Assembly (NCBI GenBank): GCA_020353515.1
Contig: CP070695.1
Location: 2,460,913 to 2,524,912 of the forward strand
Direction of reading: 5' to 3'
Length of the DNA: 64,000 nt
DNA from: Candidatus Heimdallarchaeota archaeon
GTDB lineage: Archaea > Asgardarchaeota > Heimdallarchaeia > Hodarchaeales > Hodarchaeaceae
In this document: positions 62,786 through 64,000 of the stretch, piece after piece
How the letters are laid out: the number at the start of each line of letters is the position of its first letter
How positions within the stretch are numbered: the stretch's first letter is position 1
Notes under the pieces: model-generated
The model's database searches: none
Told to the model about the DNA's origin: nothing
The model's input: the letters and a program-made list of their open reading frames with translations, nothing else
Made by a program: the position numbers and the translations under genes

Positions 62786-63496
62786 TTAATTAGTGGTTAA
62801 ATCGATCAAACATTTCCGTCTTTCCGTAAGGATACCTTCAAGAATTTCTCGAGTGATCTTTTTCGATGTTTTTACATTATTAGGCATATTATAATAGCGA
62901 TCTAGATCAAGAGGAGGACCAAAATAAATTCTTACAGGAGTTTGGAAGTTTAAGCGGAAAAATTTTCCTACAGGAATGATGTTATTCGTTCCATACACGA
63001 AGACAGGCACAACTTTCGTTTGAGGGCCTGCTAATTTAGCAATCCAGCCAGCACCAACTTTGATTTTATTAATTTGAAATCTTCCTGTTCTTGACCTCCC
63101 ACCTTCTGGATAAATTCCAACTGATTCACCATTCTTTAACAAATTGAGGGAGATACGAATGAATTTTTCTCGTTCTGCTGGCCCTCGTCCGACAGGAAAA
63201 GCCAATTCATACTTCGTCCAACGAAACATGATTTTTTTCATGAAATCCGCTGCTCCTGTAAAACGAATAGCACGTTTAACAGGAAACGCCGCCACAGCTG
63301 TAAAAACAGAGTCAACATGACTCAAATGATTGGAAGTGAGCAATGTGGGTACTCCTTCAATGGGTAAGTTTTCTTTACCATACACCTTAAACGGAATCGC
63401 CCAAAAAAGTAATCTAGCTAAATTCAATAGGAAATAGTGGATAAATCGTCTCCGAAATCCAAGTTTCTTTCGTATATTATAGGGCTCCACTATCAA
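62786..63496 (-). CDS. PlsC-like acyltransferase
   Basis: 236 residues. The acyltransferase motif HLSHVD is H57-x4-D62, followed by VGRGPAEREKF, YPEGGRSRTG (motif III) and VVPVFVYGTNNIIPVG (motif IV). A hydrophobic N-terminal helix (FLLNLARLLFWAIPF) holds it at the membrane. In bacteria these enzymes put a fatty acyl chain on lysophosphatidate. Archaea normally make ether lipids without acylation, so the role here is open. It may act on another acceptor. Confidence 0.88.
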   Translation of the reverse strand: MIVEPYNIRKKLGFRRRFIHYFLLNLARLLFWAIPFKVYGKENLPIEGVPTLLTSNHLSHVDSVFTAVAAFPVKRAIRFTGAADFMKKIMFRWTKYELAFPVGRGPAEREKFIRISLNLLKNGESVGIYPEGGRSRTGRFQINKIKVGAGWIAKLAGPQTKVVPVFVYGTNNIIPVGKFFRLNFQTPVRIYFGPPLDLDRYYNMPNNVKTSKKITREILEGILTERRKCLIDLTTN

Positions 63497-63637
63497 ATCC
63501 TCAAGACCTGTATTAATTTCAACTGTTTTATTTCTTTTATTCGATAATTGATTTCTTCACATTTTTTGGCCAAGATTTATACCAATGAAAGTCATTATTC
63601 AATTCTAAACCTCATATCCCTAGATTTATCATTAGCT

Positions 63638-64000
63638 TTAGATGGTTTTAAACATCGTTTTCGCTTTTTCACGCATGATCTTATGGTCTACAATTGGATA
63701 TGGATAATCCTCTAAGTCTTTTGGATGTTTTTGATAGAGATTGTGGATTATTTTAGGATCGTAACCTCGTAATTCAGGAATGTATTGCTTTATATAGTCA
63801 CATTGTGGATCAAACTTTTTTTGTTGTAACCAAGGGTTAAAAATTCTAAAATAGGGCACTGGATCACAACCTGTACTCGCTGCCCACTGCCAATTGCCAT
63901 TATTTACTGAAATATCATAATCCACTAATTTTTCTTTGAAATATTTTTCTCCCAACTGCCAATTAATTAATAGATCTTTTGTAAGGAAGGATGCGACAAT
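63638..64000 (-). CDS. DNA photolyase/cryptochrome, C-terminal part (N-terminus outside window)
   Basis: The frame is open to the window edge and encodes the last 120 residues. ASFLTKDLLINWQLGEKYF, NNGNWQWAASTGCDPVPYF and RIFNPWLQQKKFDPQCDYIKQYI are the FAD-binding signature of the photolyase family. Photolyases use blue light and FAD to split UV-made pyrimidine dimers. The tail ends KIMREKAKTMFKTI. The light-harvesting N-terminal domain lies right of the window, so the class (CPD or 6-4) cannot be given. Confidence 0.9.
   Translation of the reverse strand: MVASFLTKDLLINWQLGEKYFKEKLVDYDISVNNGNWQWAASTGCDPVPYFRIFNPWLQQKKFDPQCDYIKQYIPELRGYDPKIIHNLYQKHPKDLEDYPYPIVDHKIMREKAKTMFKTI

Noticed and set aside
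1..64000. CRISPR arrays, tRNA or rRNA genes, insertion sequences
   Set aside because: No regular direct repeats, no tRNA T-loop-like or rRNA sequence and no transposase frame with terminal repeats were recognised by eye; a tRNAscan and CRISPR search would settle it.

Overview
The window is AT-rich DNA from an archaeon, most likely an Asgard archaeon (Promethearchaeota, perhaps Heimdallarchaeia-like). The evidence is TATA-box promoters with short or absent leaders, TrmB-, Lrp/AsnC- and ArsR-type regulators, DUF835 and PAS sensor proteins, two Ras/Rab-like small GTPases, a leucine-rich-repeat relic, a WD40 propeller, and surface proteins held by a C-terminal membrane helix with a basic tail. 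No rRNA, tRNA, CRISPR array or insertion sequence was recognised. The placement rests on gene content read by eye, not on a phylogeny.

Layout. 1-3454: a truncated ABC ATPase divergent from a TrmB-like regulator, an NmrA-like dehydrogenase and a WD40 protein. 3482-4114 is a gap with decayed small frames. 4115-10502: a radical SAM sulfatase-maturating enzyme, a Cys-type sulfatase, zinc-ribbon and DUF3795 proteins, a GPH-type sugar symporter and a membrane zinc-ribbon protein. 10549-13523: two paralogous seven-helix membrane proteins with a broken LRR gene and an Lrp regulator between them. 13734-15404: a DUF362 surface protein. 15399-21569: a seven-gene minus-strand operon with a divergent Nramp-like transporter, two ketol-acid reductoisomerase-like paralogues that have lost catalytic residues, a small unknown protein, an ICMT-like methyltransferase, a HAD phosphatase and an alpha/beta hydrolase. 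21695-25917: a YhhN-like protein, a GNAT protein, a small membrane protein and the radical SAM/DUF4130 DNA-repair-linked pair.

25957-37313 is a signalling block: a REC-PAS histidine kinase, a 2-hydroxyacid dehydrogenase, a wHTH regulator, a small GTPase with a tightly coupled 65-residue partner, a PAS-DUF835-wHTH regulator, a chemoreceptor and a membrane histidine kinase. 37377-39499 is a run of small genes broken by frameshifts, several at homopolymers, including a duplicate of a gene fragment also found at 31604-31819. After a peroxiredoxin come a complete BMP-type nucleoside-like ABC operon (40142-45240) with a divergent regulator, a MacB/LolD-like ABC exporter (46024-49183), a MaoC-like protein, a double GNAT, DUF302, a site-2 protease with CBS domains, a NYN-domain protein and a second GTPase.

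56374-64000 holds an MsrP-like molybdopterin protein with a membrane domain, a DinB-family gene broken by a frameshift and a stop codon, a 1090-residue surface protein built from about eight repeats with DxDxDG loops, a multi-pass membrane protein, a PlsC-like acyltransferase and the C-terminal part of a DNA photolyase. Peroxiredoxin, MsrP-like protein and photolyase together suggest a cell that meets oxidants and light. The most unusual system is the operon with two degenerate KARI paralogues. The most unusual structural feature is the set of frame-disrupted genes, which are either real pseudogenes or systematic consensus errors.
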